A stretch of 64,000 nt of DNA from positions 1 to 64,000 of the forward strand of contig CAJVWI010000002.1 in assembly GCA_913009655.1 (NCBI GenBank), in the 5' to 3' direction. Of the stretch, positions 19,120 to 28,682 are shown in pieces. The translations under genes and the position numbers were made by a program. This DNA is from an uncultured Cryomorphaceae bacterium. Lineage in GTDB: Bacteria > Bacteroidota > Bacteroidia > Flavobacteriales > Schleiferiaceae. The notes beneath the pieces were generated by a model. The model was given only the letters and a program-made list of their open reading frames with translations. It was not told where the DNA came from and ran no database searches. The first letter of the stretch is position 1. Each line of letters opens with the position of its first letter.

Positions 19120-20439
19120 ATGTATCTATTGATGATTATCGTTTTCATACTAGGATATGCAGCCATCGCTTTTGAACATAATCTCAAAATAGATAAAGCT
19201 GCTGCTGCATTAGTGACGGGTGTTCTTTGCTGGATATTATACGTTTTCGGAGGAGCTGACATACATCAAACAGAACACGAACTTATTGGTCACATGGGTG
19301 AAATATCTAGCATTCTTTTCTTTTTACTAGGAGCTATGACTATAGTTGAAACAGTTGATACTCATGGTGGCTTTAATATCATTACTGATAAAATAGCTAC
19401 CAAAAATAAATTGGCAGCATTATGGACAATATGCTTATTGACATTTTTTTTCTCTGCAATACTTGATAACCTTACTACTTCAATTGTAATGATTTCATTG
19501 CTTCGAAAGTTAATTAAAGACAAGCAAACTAGATGGCTTTTTGCAGGAATGGTTATTATCTCTGCAAACGCAGGAGGTGCGTTTTCACCAATTGGTGATG
19601 TTACGACAACCATGTTGTGGATTGGGGGACAAATTTCAGTTTATCACATAATTTCCTCTTTATTTATACCATCCATAATTACTCTATTAGCTCCATTACT
19701 TTATCTGAGTTGGAAGTTAGAAGGAGAAATAGAACAACCGGAGGTTATTGATTCAAAGAAAAATCAAGCAGTAAGTAAAAAAGAACAATCTACTATTCTT
19801 ACAATTGGAATTCTGGGGTTAATTTTTGTTCCAATTTTTAAAACCGCAACGCATCTGCCTCCTTTTATGGGAATGATGTTTAGCCTTGGAATATTATGGC
19901 TAGTTACAGATGTCATGCATCGTAAAAAACCTTTTGATATTAGACGAAAACTAAGTGTTATTGGAGTCTTTAAAAAAGTTGATGTCGCATCAGTATTATT
20001 CTTTTTAGGAATTTTATTGGCTGTCTCAAGCCTGCAAACTGGAGGGCAATTAAACGATATGGCATCAGGCTTAGACAAAACATTTGGAACAGATTCTGAA
20101 ACAGGAATTTACATAGTGGGTGGCCTAATAGGTCTCCTTAGTGCAATTGTTGATAATGTTCCGCTCGTTGCGGCAGTCATGGGAATGTATGAATTAGTCC
20201 CTGGGACTTTTTTCGCTCAGGATGCTCTTTTCTGGCAGTTCTTAGCATATTGCGCTGGCACAGGAGGGTCTGTTCTGATAATAGGTTCTGCTGCAGGAGT
20301 AGCTGTAATGGGATTAGAAAGAATACCTTTTGGGTGGTATTTAAAAAAAGTTAGCTTTCTCGCATTAATTGGGTATGCCTGTGGAATTTTAGCTTATATC
20401 TTACAAGCTTGGATTATAAGCATTTCTAACAGTATTTAA
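19120..20439 (+). CDS. nhaD: Na+/H+ antiporter NhaD
   Basis: ArsB/NhaD ion-transporter topology; LDNLTTSIVMISLLRKLI, ISANAGGAFSPIGDVTTTMLWIGG, SAIVDNVPLVAAVMGMY. Confidence 0.92.
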   Translation: MYLLMIIVFILGYAAIAFEHNLKIDKAAAALVTGVLCWILYVFGGADIHQTEHELIGHMGEISSILFFLLGAMTIVETVDTHGGFNIITDKIATKNKLAALWTICLLTFFFSAILDNLTTSIVMISLLRKLIKDKQTRWLFAGMVIISANAGGAFSPIGDVTTTMLWIGGQISVYHIISSLFIPSIITLLAPLLYLSWKLEGEIEQPEVIDSKKNQAVSKKEQSTILTIGILGLIFVPIFKTATHLPPFMGMMFSLGILWLVTDVMHRKKPFDIRRKLSVIGVFKKVDVASVLFFLGILLAVSSLQTGGQLNDMASGLDKTFGTDSETGIYIVGGLIGLLSAIVDNVPLVAAVMGMYELVPGTFFAQDALFWQFLAYCAGTGGSVLIIGSAAGVAVMGLERIPFGWYLKKVSFLALIGYACGILAYILQAWIISISNSI

Positions 20440-20500
20440 CTAAATTTTAAAAATCAGGAAAACACAAATTTCCTTATAATTTATAATAAAACGTTTGTTT

Positions 20501-21217
20501 ATGAAAATCAACTTTCTCCAAATTGAAATACCCGAAGTTATTGATCCGGAAGGACTAAATTCATTAGGATCTATGCCAAAAGAAGAAACATTGAGTATTG
20601 TAAGCCTAATGATTTCTGGGGGAATAGGGGCACAAATAATAATGTCTCTAATGGTTTTATTGAGCATCTCTATGATTTATATTTTTGTTAATCGAATGGG
20701 AGCATTAAAGCGAGCAAATGCTATTGACTCCCAATTCATGAAAGATATCAAAGACTACATATCCTCTGGTAACCTAGAATCTGCTATGAAATTATGTGAA
20801 CGTTCTGATAGTCCAGTTTCGAGAATGATAAAAAAAGGTATTTCAAGAATTGGCAAGCCTTTGCAAGACATTTCGGCATCAATTGAAAATCAGGGGAAAT
20901 TGGAAATTCAACGACTCGAGAGGAACCTTCCATATTTAGCGACAATTGCTGGAGGCGCACCTATGTTGGGTTTTTTGGGAACGGTAATAGGAATGATTTT
21001 GGCATTTAAAGAAATGGCAAATGCCGGAGGAGGAGTTCAAGTTGATATGCTTGCAGAAGGTATTTATGTCGCAATGACCACCACTGTGGCAGGACTAATA
21101 GTTGGGATTTTTGCTTTTTTTGGATATAATTATTTAGTTATGAGAGTTGAGTCTGTTATTTATAAAATGGAAGTGAGCAGCACTGAATTCTTAGACCTTT
21201 TGAACGAACCCATTTGA
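20501..21217 (+). CDS. exbB: MotA/TolQ/ExbB proton channel family protein
   Basis: LATIAGGAPMLGFLGTVIGMILAFKEMA and AEGIYVAMTTTVAGLIVGIFAFFGYNYLV. Confidence 0.92.
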   Translation: MKINFLQIEIPEVIDPEGLNSLGSMPKEETLSIVSLMISGGIGAQIIMSLMVLLSISMIYIFVNRMGALKRANAIDSQFMKDIKDYISSGNLESAMKLCERSDSPVSRMIKKGISRIGKPLQDISASIENQGKLEIQRLERNLPYLATIAGGAPMLGFLGTVIGMILAFKEMANAGGGVQVDMLAEGIYVAMTTTVAGLIVGIFAFFGYNYLVMRVESVIYKMEVSSTEFLDLLNEPI

Positions 21218-21227
21218 TGGAATTTCT

Positions 21228-21620
21228 ATGAATTTAAGAAATAGAAGTAAAATATCAGCAGAATTTAACATGTCGTCCATGACTGACTTAGTCTTTTTGC
21301 TATTAATTTTTTTCATGCTAACCTCTACATTAGTCACCTCTTCAGCACTTGACGTTATTCTGCCGAAGAGTAAGGCCCAAACTGTTAAAAAATCAACAGT
21401 GACTGTGACCATAAGCAAAGATCTTAAGTTAAGTGTTAATGAAGATATAGTATCAACTAATGACTTAGAGATTTCAATCTTACAATATGTTTCTAATGAC
21501 CCAGAAGCTGTTTTAATTTTAAGAGTAGATGAATCTGTGCCAACCGGAGAAGCTGTCCGAGTTATGGATATTGCATACCGGAATAAGATAAAAATGGTTT
21601 TGGCAACTGATCCGAAATGA
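21228..21620 (+). CDS. exbD: ExbD/TolR family biopolymer transport protein
   Basis: EFNMSSMTDLVFLLLIFFMLTSTLVTSSALDVILPKS, followed by a periplasmic domain. Confidence 0.93.
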   Translation: MNLRNRSKISAEFNMSSMTDLVFLLLIFFMLTSTLVTSSALDVILPKSKAQTVKKSTVTVTISKDLKLSVNEDIVSTNDLEISILQYVSNDPEAVLILRVDESVPTGEAVRVMDIAYRNKIKMVLATDPK

Positions 21621-22441
21621 CCAACTACAGTCAAAATGAGAAAAATGACCGCAGAAGAGGATGGGTAGCCACGCTTTCAGTGCATTCTTTGTTGTTTGTT
21701 TTATTCACCTTTTTCGGGCTAAACTACCAGGACCCTCCCCCAGAAATGGGCATTCCCATAAGTTTTGGATATGAGGAAACAGGTTTTGGTGAAAATTTCA
21801 ATTCAACACCAGAACCGCTCATCACGAATTCAACACCGGATTTCATACCATTAGAAAGTGAAACTGTCATAACTCAAGATATCATAGAAACAATAGGATT
21901 AAATGAAGCAGTTGAAAAAATAAAACAATTAGACCCAATAGAAGAAACCCAAAATATTCTTGATGAAATTAAACCAGTAGAGACTAAAATAGAGAAGCCA
22001 AAAGTCGCAAGCGAATTAAGTAATAGACTTAATAGTAGTTTTGGATCAAAATCCGTAGATGAAAAATCTAATTTAGGTAAAGGCAATTCTGCAGGAACGG
22101 GGAATGAGGGTAACCAAAATGGAAATCTCAATACTTCCGGAAAAAGTGGATCTGGAGTCTTAGGATTTAGTTTAGGTTCAAGAAAATCGCTTTCTGAACT
22201 TACAGTTAATAGCGATTGCGGGGTAATTGGAGACCTTTTCTTGAATGTATGGGTAGACAATAATGGATTCCCTTATAGGATAGGTAATCAATCTATAAAG
22301 GGAACCACTATTACAGATAATCTTGACTGTGCGATAAAAACAGCACGAGAATTATTAAAAAAAGCCCGTTGGGAATCCGATTATAAGAAAACCTATGAGC
22401 AAGGCATTAAAATATCAATTCGAATTCCCTTTACTTTATAA
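21617..22441 (+). CDS. tonB: TonB-like energy transducer
   Basis: Single N-terminal TM, linker, TonB-like C-terminal domain; third gene of the exbB-exbD unit. Confidence 0.75.
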   Translation: MTNYSQNEKNDRRRGWVATLSVHSLLFVLFTFFGLNYQDPPPEMGIPISFGYEETGFGENFNSTPEPLITNSTPDFIPLESETVITQDIIETIGLNEAVEKIKQLDPIEETQNILDEIKPVETKIEKPKVASELSNRLNSSFGSKSVDEKSNLGKGNSAGTGNEGNQNGNLNTSGKSGSGVLGFSLGSRKSLSELTVNSDCGVIGDLFLNVWVDNNGFPYRIGNQSIKGTTITDNLDCAIKTARELLKKARWESDYKKTYEQGIKISIRIPFTL

Positions 22442-22447
22442 ACTGCA

Positions 22448-23713
22448 TTGGACCAATACAAAAGAGTAATAAATTGGCTTTTTAAGCAACTGCCCGTTTA
22501 TCAAAATTCAGGGTCAAGAAATTATAAAATAGACCTTAAAAAATCATGGTCACTAATGGAAGCTTTGGGTCATCCCCAAAATAAATTTCCATCTTTTCAT
22601 ATTGCTGGCACAAATGGAAAAGGGTCAACTTCTCACATGCTGGCAAGTATATTACAAGCTGAAGGCTTTAAGGTAGGGTTGTATACGTCTCCGCATTTAT
22701 TAGACTTTCGAGAAAGAATAAGAATAAATGGTAAATTAATTTCAAAGAAAGTAGTAGTTGATTTTATTGAACACCATCAAACCCAAATTAAAAATATAAA
22801 GCTGAGTTTTTTTGAATTAACAGTAGGTATGGCATTTTCTGCCTTTGAACAAGCGCAAGTTGATATTGCAATTATAGAAGTTGGCTTGGGAGGTCGTTTA
22901 GATAGTACAAATGTCATAACTCCAATCGTAAGTGCAATAACCAACGTTGACCTGGATCACATGGAATTTTTAGGAAATACAAGAAAAGCCATTGCTCTTG
23001 AAAAAGCTGGTATTTTTAAAAAAAATATTCCTGTTGTAATAGGGCAAAAAGATAAAGAAACAGAAAACGTTTTTATCGCAAAGGCAAAAGAAGTAGGCAC
23101 CGAGATTATTTGGGCTAAAAACAATAATTCGCCGATTTATGAAATGGACTTACTGGGCGATTATCAGATTCAAAACCAAAGAACTGCACTTACTATTTTA
23201 CAATCCCAAAACAAGTTTAACTGCAGTGAAAATTCCATAAAAAAGGGGCTTAAAAACATAACAAAATTAACCGGAATTTCAGGCAGGTGGCAAATTGTTA
23301 ATGATTCCCCATTCATCGTTATTGATTCTGCTCACAACTCACATGGGATGTCAGCTGCGATGACTCAATGGCGCAGAGTATTAGAAGATAAGTCGCGAGG
23401 ATTTATGATTTTAGGTGCTGTAAAAGATAAAGATTTAAACTTCTTTTGGGATAACATCCCAAAAGAATGTATCCTCTATTATACTAAACCGAGCATTCCA
23501 AGGGGTCTTCCTGTTCAGGAATTATATTTAGCGGCAAAAGAAAATGATTTTTCGGGAATAGCATGTGATTCTTTTTCTGAAGCCTTCCAGCAGATTAAAA
23601 CTGAATTAAAAACAAATGATGCCCTATATGTTGGCGGAAGCACATTTCTTGTGGCTGATGCATTAAAAATGATGGAGGGACTTTCTAAAATCTCCAACCA
23701 AGCCCTGAAGTAA
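22448..23713 (+). CDS. folC: Folylpolyglutamate synthase/dihydrofolate synthase (TTG start)
   Basis: FHIAGTNGKGSTSHMLASILQAEGFKVGLYTSPHLLDFRERIRING; Mur ligase fold; IEVGLGGRLDSTNVI. Confidence 0.95.
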   Translation: MDQYKRVINWLFKQLPVYQNSGSRNYKIDLKKSWSLMEALGHPQNKFPSFHIAGTNGKGSTSHMLASILQAEGFKVGLYTSPHLLDFRERIRINGKLISKKVVVDFIEHHQTQIKNIKLSFFELTVGMAFSAFEQAQVDIAIIEVGLGGRLDSTNVITPIVSAITNVDLDHMEFLGNTRKAIALEKAGIFKKNIPVVIGQKDKETENVFIAKAKEVGTEIIWAKNNNSPIYEMDLLGDYQIQNQRTALTILQSQNKFNCSENSIKKGLKNITKLTGISGRWQIVNDSPFIVIDSAHNSHGMSAAMTQWRRVLEDKSRGFMILGAVKDKDLNFFWDNIPKECILYYTKPSIPRGLPVQELYLAAKENDFSGIACDSFSEAFQQIKTELKTNDALYVGGSTFLVADALKMMEGLSKISNQALK

Positions 23714-24443
23714 CACCATAAGTAAAATTGGGAAGATCAGATCCTCCTGGATAGGCATCATAATTGATATTGGAAGAAACAACCAAATTCAATTTAGGAG
23801 ATATTGGCGTTGAGAATCTTGAATTTACAACTACCCTAACATCTTCCCAGCGACTAAAAGCAGGTTGATAGTAAGCAATAGAATTCCATTGATATTTTTC
23901 TGCAAGGAGCATATCTAGTGATACATATGTACTCATCCTAATTAGACTCTCTATCTTACCTGAAGACTCCAGATCAATCTCATACATTACTAAAGGCGAA
24001 ATGTAAAAACTAACAGATTTAGTTTTTATAGCCATGTATCTTGGCCCAAAACCAAAATTATATCTCTGAGCTATCTGCATAGGTTTACTTGATTGCCATT
24101 GAAAAAATGCTTCCCCGGTAAATTTGTCTGATATTTTTCTATTGTATCGTCCATGAACAAAACCATTTTGCTCAAACAAAAGAGACTCACCACCAACTCT
24201 AGTTGAGAAATTACTACTGAAAATACCAAAATAAGATTCATCTCCAACTGACTTTCTTATGTTAGTTGAAGTGGAAAGTCTCATTAATAAATTTTTTGCT
24301 CCACCAAAATAAAAACTCCCGTCTACAATACCATGAGTACCTGAATCCGTGCCCGTTCGACTTCTCATTGCCTCAACGTTAACAATTTGACCTGAAACTG
24401 AAGTTAAAATAAAATAAAATAAAAAAATACACACATACGGCAT
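23685..24443 (-). CDS. Hypothetical secreted/outer membrane beta-barrel protein, possibly DUF481-like
   Basis: Start at 24443 gives a signal peptide (MPYVCIFLFYFILTSVSGQ); repeated amphipathic strands ending ...YGVTSGLGWRF. The ORF track start at 24707 overlaps the divergent gene. Confidence 0.65.
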   Translation of the reverse strand: MPYVCIFLFYFILTSVSGQIVNVEAMRSRTGTDSGTHGIVDGSFYFGGAKNLLMRLSTSTNIRKSVGDESYFGIFSSNFSTRVGGESLLFEQNGFVHGRYNRKISDKFTGEAFFQWQSSKPMQIAQRYNFGFGPRYMAIKTKSVSFYISPLVMYEIDLESSGKIESLIRMSTYVSLDMLLAEKYQWNSIAYYQPAFSRWEDVRVVVNSRFSTPISPKLNLVVSSNINYDAYPGGSDLPNFTYGVTSGLGWRF

Positions 24444-24460
24444 ATTACAAATGTAATATG
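24441..24460. promoter_or_regulatory. 20-bp palindrome CATATTACA-AA-TGTAATATG overlapping the -7 element and start codon of the minus-strand gene
   Basis: Perfect 9-bp arms; the minus strand reads TACATTTG-taat-ATG inside it; outer repeat ggcatat (24439-24445)/atatgcc (24464-24470). Confidence 0.6.
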
Positions 24461-24486
24461 AACATATGCCGACGTATCTTTTTTCT

Positions 24487-25074
24487 ATGAAAAAATTCGC
24501 TTTACTATTTGTTTTGATCCCCTCTCTTTTATTTGGACAAAATGAAGATCTAAACCAAAGAATAAATGCATTTAAGAATGACCTATCTGCCGAATATAAA
24601 ATAAAAACATTTAATGTAGGAGGTGAACGATTAGGGTCAATTGAATATGAGGAATCAGTTTTCTCAACAAAATTTAAACTAGAAAAAATTGAGAAACAGA
24701 GAGACAATCTTAACCGAAATGTTCGTTTTGATATTTATATGAACATTTTTGAATTCGCCGATAAAGACGAATTAAATTGGATCATGAAGCGTTGGCTTAA
24801 AAACTTTATCGATGGCAATCAAATTCGCCCTGGTAGAGACTCACGAAATGTACCACATGCTAATCCAAGTATTATAATAATAGAAGGCAACAGCATTTCT
24901 ATTTTGAACCAACCATGCACTCAGTTTGAAGCTATTCAATACAGAGAATGGAGAAGTAAAATGCTTACATATTTTGGAAGTCCATCATCTATAGTTATAG
25001 AAATAGGTGGTTGTGAAGGACCACTTAGTTGGACTAAAAATTCACCAGATCCCAGAGACAGGACTTGGAAATAG
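24487..25074 (+). CDS. Hypothetical secreted protein
   Basis: Signal peptide MKKFALLFVLIPSLLFGQ; no recognised domain. Confidence 0.65.
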   Translation: MKKFALLFVLIPSLLFGQNEDLNQRINAFKNDLSAEYKIKTFNVGGERLGSIEYEESVFSTKFKLEKIEKQRDNLNRNVRFDIYMNIFEFADKDELNWIMKRWLKNFIDGNQIRPGRDSRNVPHANPSIIIIEGNSISILNQPCTQFEAIQYREWRSKMLTYFGSPSSIVIEIGGCEGPLSWTKNSPDPRDRTWK

Positions 25075-25093
25075 CACAAAATTTGAATAATTA

Positions 25094-26074
25094 TTATATA
25101 CTTAAATCCTTAACGGCGGATAATATTTTTTCCGAGGCAATATTTTTACAAGCAAAATCCTTTCTCGAACAATAATTCAAGCCAGCAATTGAACATGGTA
25201 CACATTTCAAGTTTTCAGGCTCAATAGAGATGGAATGATTGTTTAGAGCCTTAAATCCAGCTTTTGGCGAAGTCCCCATCCACAAAATAATAGAGGGAAC
25301 ATTATATGCTGCCGCAATATGTTGATTCGCAGAATCACAAACTATAGCTCCTTTTGCCATAAGCCAAATTTCCTTTTCGCTACATTTCATATCAGAAGCA
25401 AGACTCAAATTTCGATGTGAATAATTCCAATTCTTGAGCTCTTCTTCAGTCCCCAAAATAATAATTGAATTACCTTCACCCAAAAGTTTTTCAACAACAA
25501 TTAATGCTTTATTTATGGGCCAACTTTTTGTTTTTTTTGAGGCAAATGGACAAATAATCCACATGCTTTTTTTGACTGCTAATATTTTTTCAAGAGGGTT
25601 CTTTAGAGAAAACATTGGAGAGCTATATTTTACGCCAAAAGACCTCAAAACAAGACTAATTTCTTCTTGAATACTGGGAAGACTTTTAATTTTTTTTCTC
25701 AAAAATGCTTTTCTTAAATTTCTGTGTTTTGATAACCTTTTCACTTTATAGCCCATCAAATATGCCAGAGAATAAAAAATTACTGTTCGCAAATGTGAAT
25801 GAGCATCAAATACAAAATTGGGTGAATTACTTCTGAACCAACCCCAAAAGAACGATAATTGACTCAACCAAGATCTATAATCTCCAGATACATCTAAATC
25901 AATAACTCTAATACCACTAACACTCGGAAGATTAGACGCAATATCTGGTCTTGTGAATAAAGTAAAAGAAACAGAAGAATCCTGATAAGTAGCATCTTCC
26001 AGCACCGAAAAGAGCATGAATACATCGCCGAGCGCTGAAAAACGAGCAACTGCAATATGTTTTCGGTCAGTCAT
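25094..26074 (-). CDS. Glycosyltransferase family 9 (ADP-heptose:LPS heptosyltransferase-like)
   Basis: IAVARFSALGDVFMLFSVLE ... CDSANQHIAAAYNVPSIILWMGTSPKAGF. Confidence 0.9.
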   Translation of the reverse strand: MTDRKHIAVARFSALGDVFMLFSVLEDATYQDSSVSFTLFTRPDIASNLPSVSGIRVIDLDVSGDYRSWLSQLSFFWGWFRSNSPNFVFDAHSHLRTVIFYSLAYLMGYKVKRLSKHRNLRKAFLRKKIKSLPSIQEEISLVLRSFGVKYSSPMFSLKNPLEKILAVKKSMWIICPFASKKTKSWPINKALIVVEKLLGEGNSIIILGTEEELKNWNYSHRNLSLASDMKCSEKEIWLMAKGAIVCDSANQHIAAAYNVPSIILWMGTSPKAGFKALNNHSISIEPENLKCVPCSIAGLNYCSRKDFACKNIASEKILSAVKDLSI

Positions 26075-26076
26075 CT

Positions 26077-26676
26077 TTATTCAACGCCATAAAGTGCTGG
26101 ATTTGTATCTGGATCATTATATAATTTATGCTGTTCAAACATATTATACTTAACTGCTCCAGATTTTAAATCAATGATAAGCTTATTTATACTATCAATG
26201 AGATTCTTATTTTGCAATTCTAATTTAACCAGACGAGACTTAGCTTCTTTAACAAGCTTAAAATTAGAATCCTGTCGGGTCGATTCTATATCCATATGAT
26301 AAATTTTCAATTGTAAAATGCTCAAGCGATCTATGGCCCAACCCAATGACTCAGTTCTCAATGCCCCATCCAAATTATCTCCAGGTTGTAATAAATCTTT
26401 TAAAACACCTTCTATTTTCTCCACTTTTTCAGTTCGACGTTGATTAAGCAAATCAATCCTTCGCTTTAAAGAAATAAAATCCAAAGGAGGCAAATCTTCT
26501 CGTCTAATTTCATCCTCCAAATGCCATTGAACCGTATCTATCCATGCTTTATGAAAAAAGATTTCAGATAAATAATCTTCTGGATAAATACTTGGACAAG
26601 GTGGCTCTAATTTATCTAATTGATGATAATCACAAATAGCCTTTCTAAATAATTTTATTACCCAATCAGCAGTCAT
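26077..26676 (-). CDS. DUF4254 domain-containing protein
   Basis: IDTVQWHLEDEIRR...SLGWAIDRLSILQLKIYHM; immediately upstream of GT9, an arrangement typical of Bacteroidota. Confidence 0.85.
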   Translation of the reverse strand: MTADWVIKLFRKAICDYHQLDKLEPPCPSIYPEDYLSEIFFHKAWIDTVQWHLEDEIRREDLPPLDFISLKRRIDLLNQRRTEKVEKIEGVLKDLLQPGDNLDGALRTESLGWAIDRLSILQLKIYHMDIESTRQDSNFKLVKEAKSRLVKLELQNKNLIDSINKLIIDLKSGAVKYNMFEQHKLYNDPDTNPALYGVE

Positions 26677-28664
26677 AAGAGCTTAAATCTATCAATACCA
26701 TCTTGAAGCCAATCAACAAAAACACTTGCATCTGGATGATATGCTGCGCTGCCATTTAATGGTTCAAAGCTCCCATTAGGGTCAATAAGAACATAATAAG
26801 GCTGAGCATTTGCATTATAATTAGTAGCTTGAAAATCACTCCATTTTTGGCCAACTCTTTTTATCTCTTTTCCTGAAACTTCAGAAACATATTGTTCATC
26901 TTTAGGCAATACAATTCTCTCATCTACATATAATGAGACTAAAACAACTTCTTTTGACAGTATGTTTTTAACTCTTAAATCCGTCCATACTTGTTCCTCC
27001 ATTTTTCGGCAATTAACACAACCCCATCCAGTAAAATCAATCATTACAGGCTTATTAACCTCTTTAGCATAAGCAATAGCTCCTTGTAAGTCATTATTAA
27101 AAATCATTTTATCCTTATCGCTTTGAGCAGATGCTGACGCACCAGAGCCGTACTTTTCAGAATAGTGCAGCGGTGGTGGAAAACCTGAAATTAATTTTAC
27201 TGGCGCACCAAAAATACCAGGCAACAGATAAAAAGCTATAATTAAAAACCCAGAACCTAAGAGCATTCTTCCGACACCCAAATAATCCGACTTACTGTCG
27301 TTAGGGAGCCTAAAACCACCAAATAAGTAATAAGCAGTAATAAATGAAATTCCTGTCCAAATAGCTATGAAAAGTTCACGGTTTAACATATGATATTGCC
27401 AGACCATATCTGCTGTGGAAAGGAATTTTAAAGCAAAAGCTAATTCTAAGAATCCCAAAACAACTTTTGCTGCATTTAGCCATCCTCCTGACTTGGGTAA
27501 GGATTGTAACCAACTCGGGAAAGCCGCAAAAAGCATAAAAGGTAGACTTAGGGCAAAGGAAAATCCAAACATTCCAATTGCAGGAGCCAATAATTCCCCG
27601 GATTGACTTGCTCGAACAAGAAGGGTACCTATCAATGGCCCAGTACAACTAAAAGAGACTAAAGCCAAAGTAAATGCCATGAAAAATATACCAAAGAGCC
27701 CACCTTTATTTGATAATGTATCAGATCCATCTACCCATTTAGCGGGCAATGTAATTTCAAACGCACCGAAGAAACTAATTGCGAAAACAACAAATAGGAA
27801 AAAGAATGCCAAATTAAACCAAGGGTTTGTTGCCAATGCATTCAGAGCGTCTCCGCCGAAAATAACAGTAACAAAGAGGCCTAAAGCTACGTAAATCACA
27901 TTTATGCTCACACCATATGTGATTGCTTTACTAATTCCCTCAGAACGACTTTTACTTTGCTTCATAAAGAAACTGACAGTCAGAGGAATCATCGGAAATA
28001 TGCAGGGCATAATGATTGCAAAAAATCCCCAAAACATGCCCTCTCCAAAAATCCCAAACAAGCTATCAGAGATTACAGTATCTCTGATAATTTCCTTTTT
28101 CTCCGGTATTTCTGAAGTTGAGATTAAATCATCAGCATTAATATTTGTCTGATCATCACTTGCTGTAGATCTAATGTTTGATGCAATTTTATCTGTGGCT
28201 GGAATGATCCATGTGAGCTTTAAATAGTCCGGAGGAAGACACATCTCATCATTGCACACGATAAATTCAACTTCAGCTTCTAATATTACCTCTTGTGTGT
28301 TCCTTTTATCTATTTCTTGACGGAATACAACCTTATTCTTAAAAAAAGATAATTCCATATCAAACTCCTTGACAAACTCTGTAATCGGAGAAGGTTCTTG
28401 AAAATAATCAGGATCAAAAAAACTAATAACAGGGTTATTGTTCACTGAAAAAGATGCAGTATCAAAAGTAAATTTTGTAGGAAATGGAAAATCATCATTA
28501 TACTGACTGTATAAATGCCAGCCAGGTTCCAGAGTTGCGATAGCCTCTAAATATTTTCCATCGACATTAGTTGACCACTCGACAGGAGTCAACATTTGGG
28601 CATTGACTTGCAATGTTCCAAGTATGATAAGAACAGCTAAGTATATCCTTTTAATAACTTTCAT
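26673..28664 (-). CDS. dsbD: Thiol:disulfide interchange protein DsbD-like
   Basis: N-terminal DsbD-alpha domain, DsbD membrane domain (IMPCIFPMIPLTVSFFMKQSKSRSEG) and C-terminal thioredoxin domain with GWGCVNCRKMEE. Confidence 0.95.
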   Translation of the reverse strand: MKVIKRIYLAVLIILGTLQVNAQMLTPVEWSTNVDGKYLEAIATLEPGWHLYSQYNDDFPFPTKFTFDTASFSVNNNPVISFFDPDYFQEPSPITEFVKEFDMELSFFKNKVVFRQEIDKRNTQEVILEAEVEFIVCNDEMCLPPDYLKLTWIIPATDKIASNIRSTASDDQTNINADDLISTSEIPEKKEIIRDTVISDSLFGIFGEGMFWGFFAIIMPCIFPMIPLTVSFFMKQSKSRSEGISKAITYGVSINVIYVALGLFVTVIFGGDALNALATNPWFNLAFFFLFVVFAISFFGAFEITLPAKWVDGSDTLSNKGGLFGIFFMAFTLALVSFSCTGPLIGTLLVRASQSGELLAPAIGMFGFSFALSLPFMLFAAFPSWLQSLPKSGGWLNAAKVVLGFLELAFALKFLSTADMVWQYHMLNRELFIAIWTGISFITAYYLFGGFRLPNDSKSDYLGVGRMLLGSGFLIIAFYLLPGIFGAPVKLISGFPPPLHYSEKYGSGASASAQSDKDKMIFNNDLQGAIAYAKEVNKPVMIDFTGWGCVNCRKMEEQVWTDLRVKNILSKEVVLVSLYVDERIVLPKDEQYVSEVSGKEIKRVGQKWSDFQATNYNANAQPYYVLIDPNGSFEPLNGSAAYHPDASVFVDWLQDGIDRFKLL

Positions 28665-28682
28665 AAAAGCAAAAATAACGGA

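Noticed and set aside
19362-20078. Minus-strand ORFs inside nhaD (19362..19613, 19764..20078)
   Set aside because: Fully within nhaD on the opposite strand; no recognisable domain.
21191-22260. Minus-strand ORFs 21191..21634 and 21874..22260 opposite exbD and tonB
   Set aside because: Shadow ORFs of clear coding genes.
24444-24707. N-terminal extension of the minus-strand ORF to 24707
   Set aside because: Would overlap the divergent gene; the Met at 24443 gives a clean signal peptide and a -7 element.
27376-28152. Several short ORFs on both strands within dsbD
   Set aside because: Contained in dsbD; no independent evidence.
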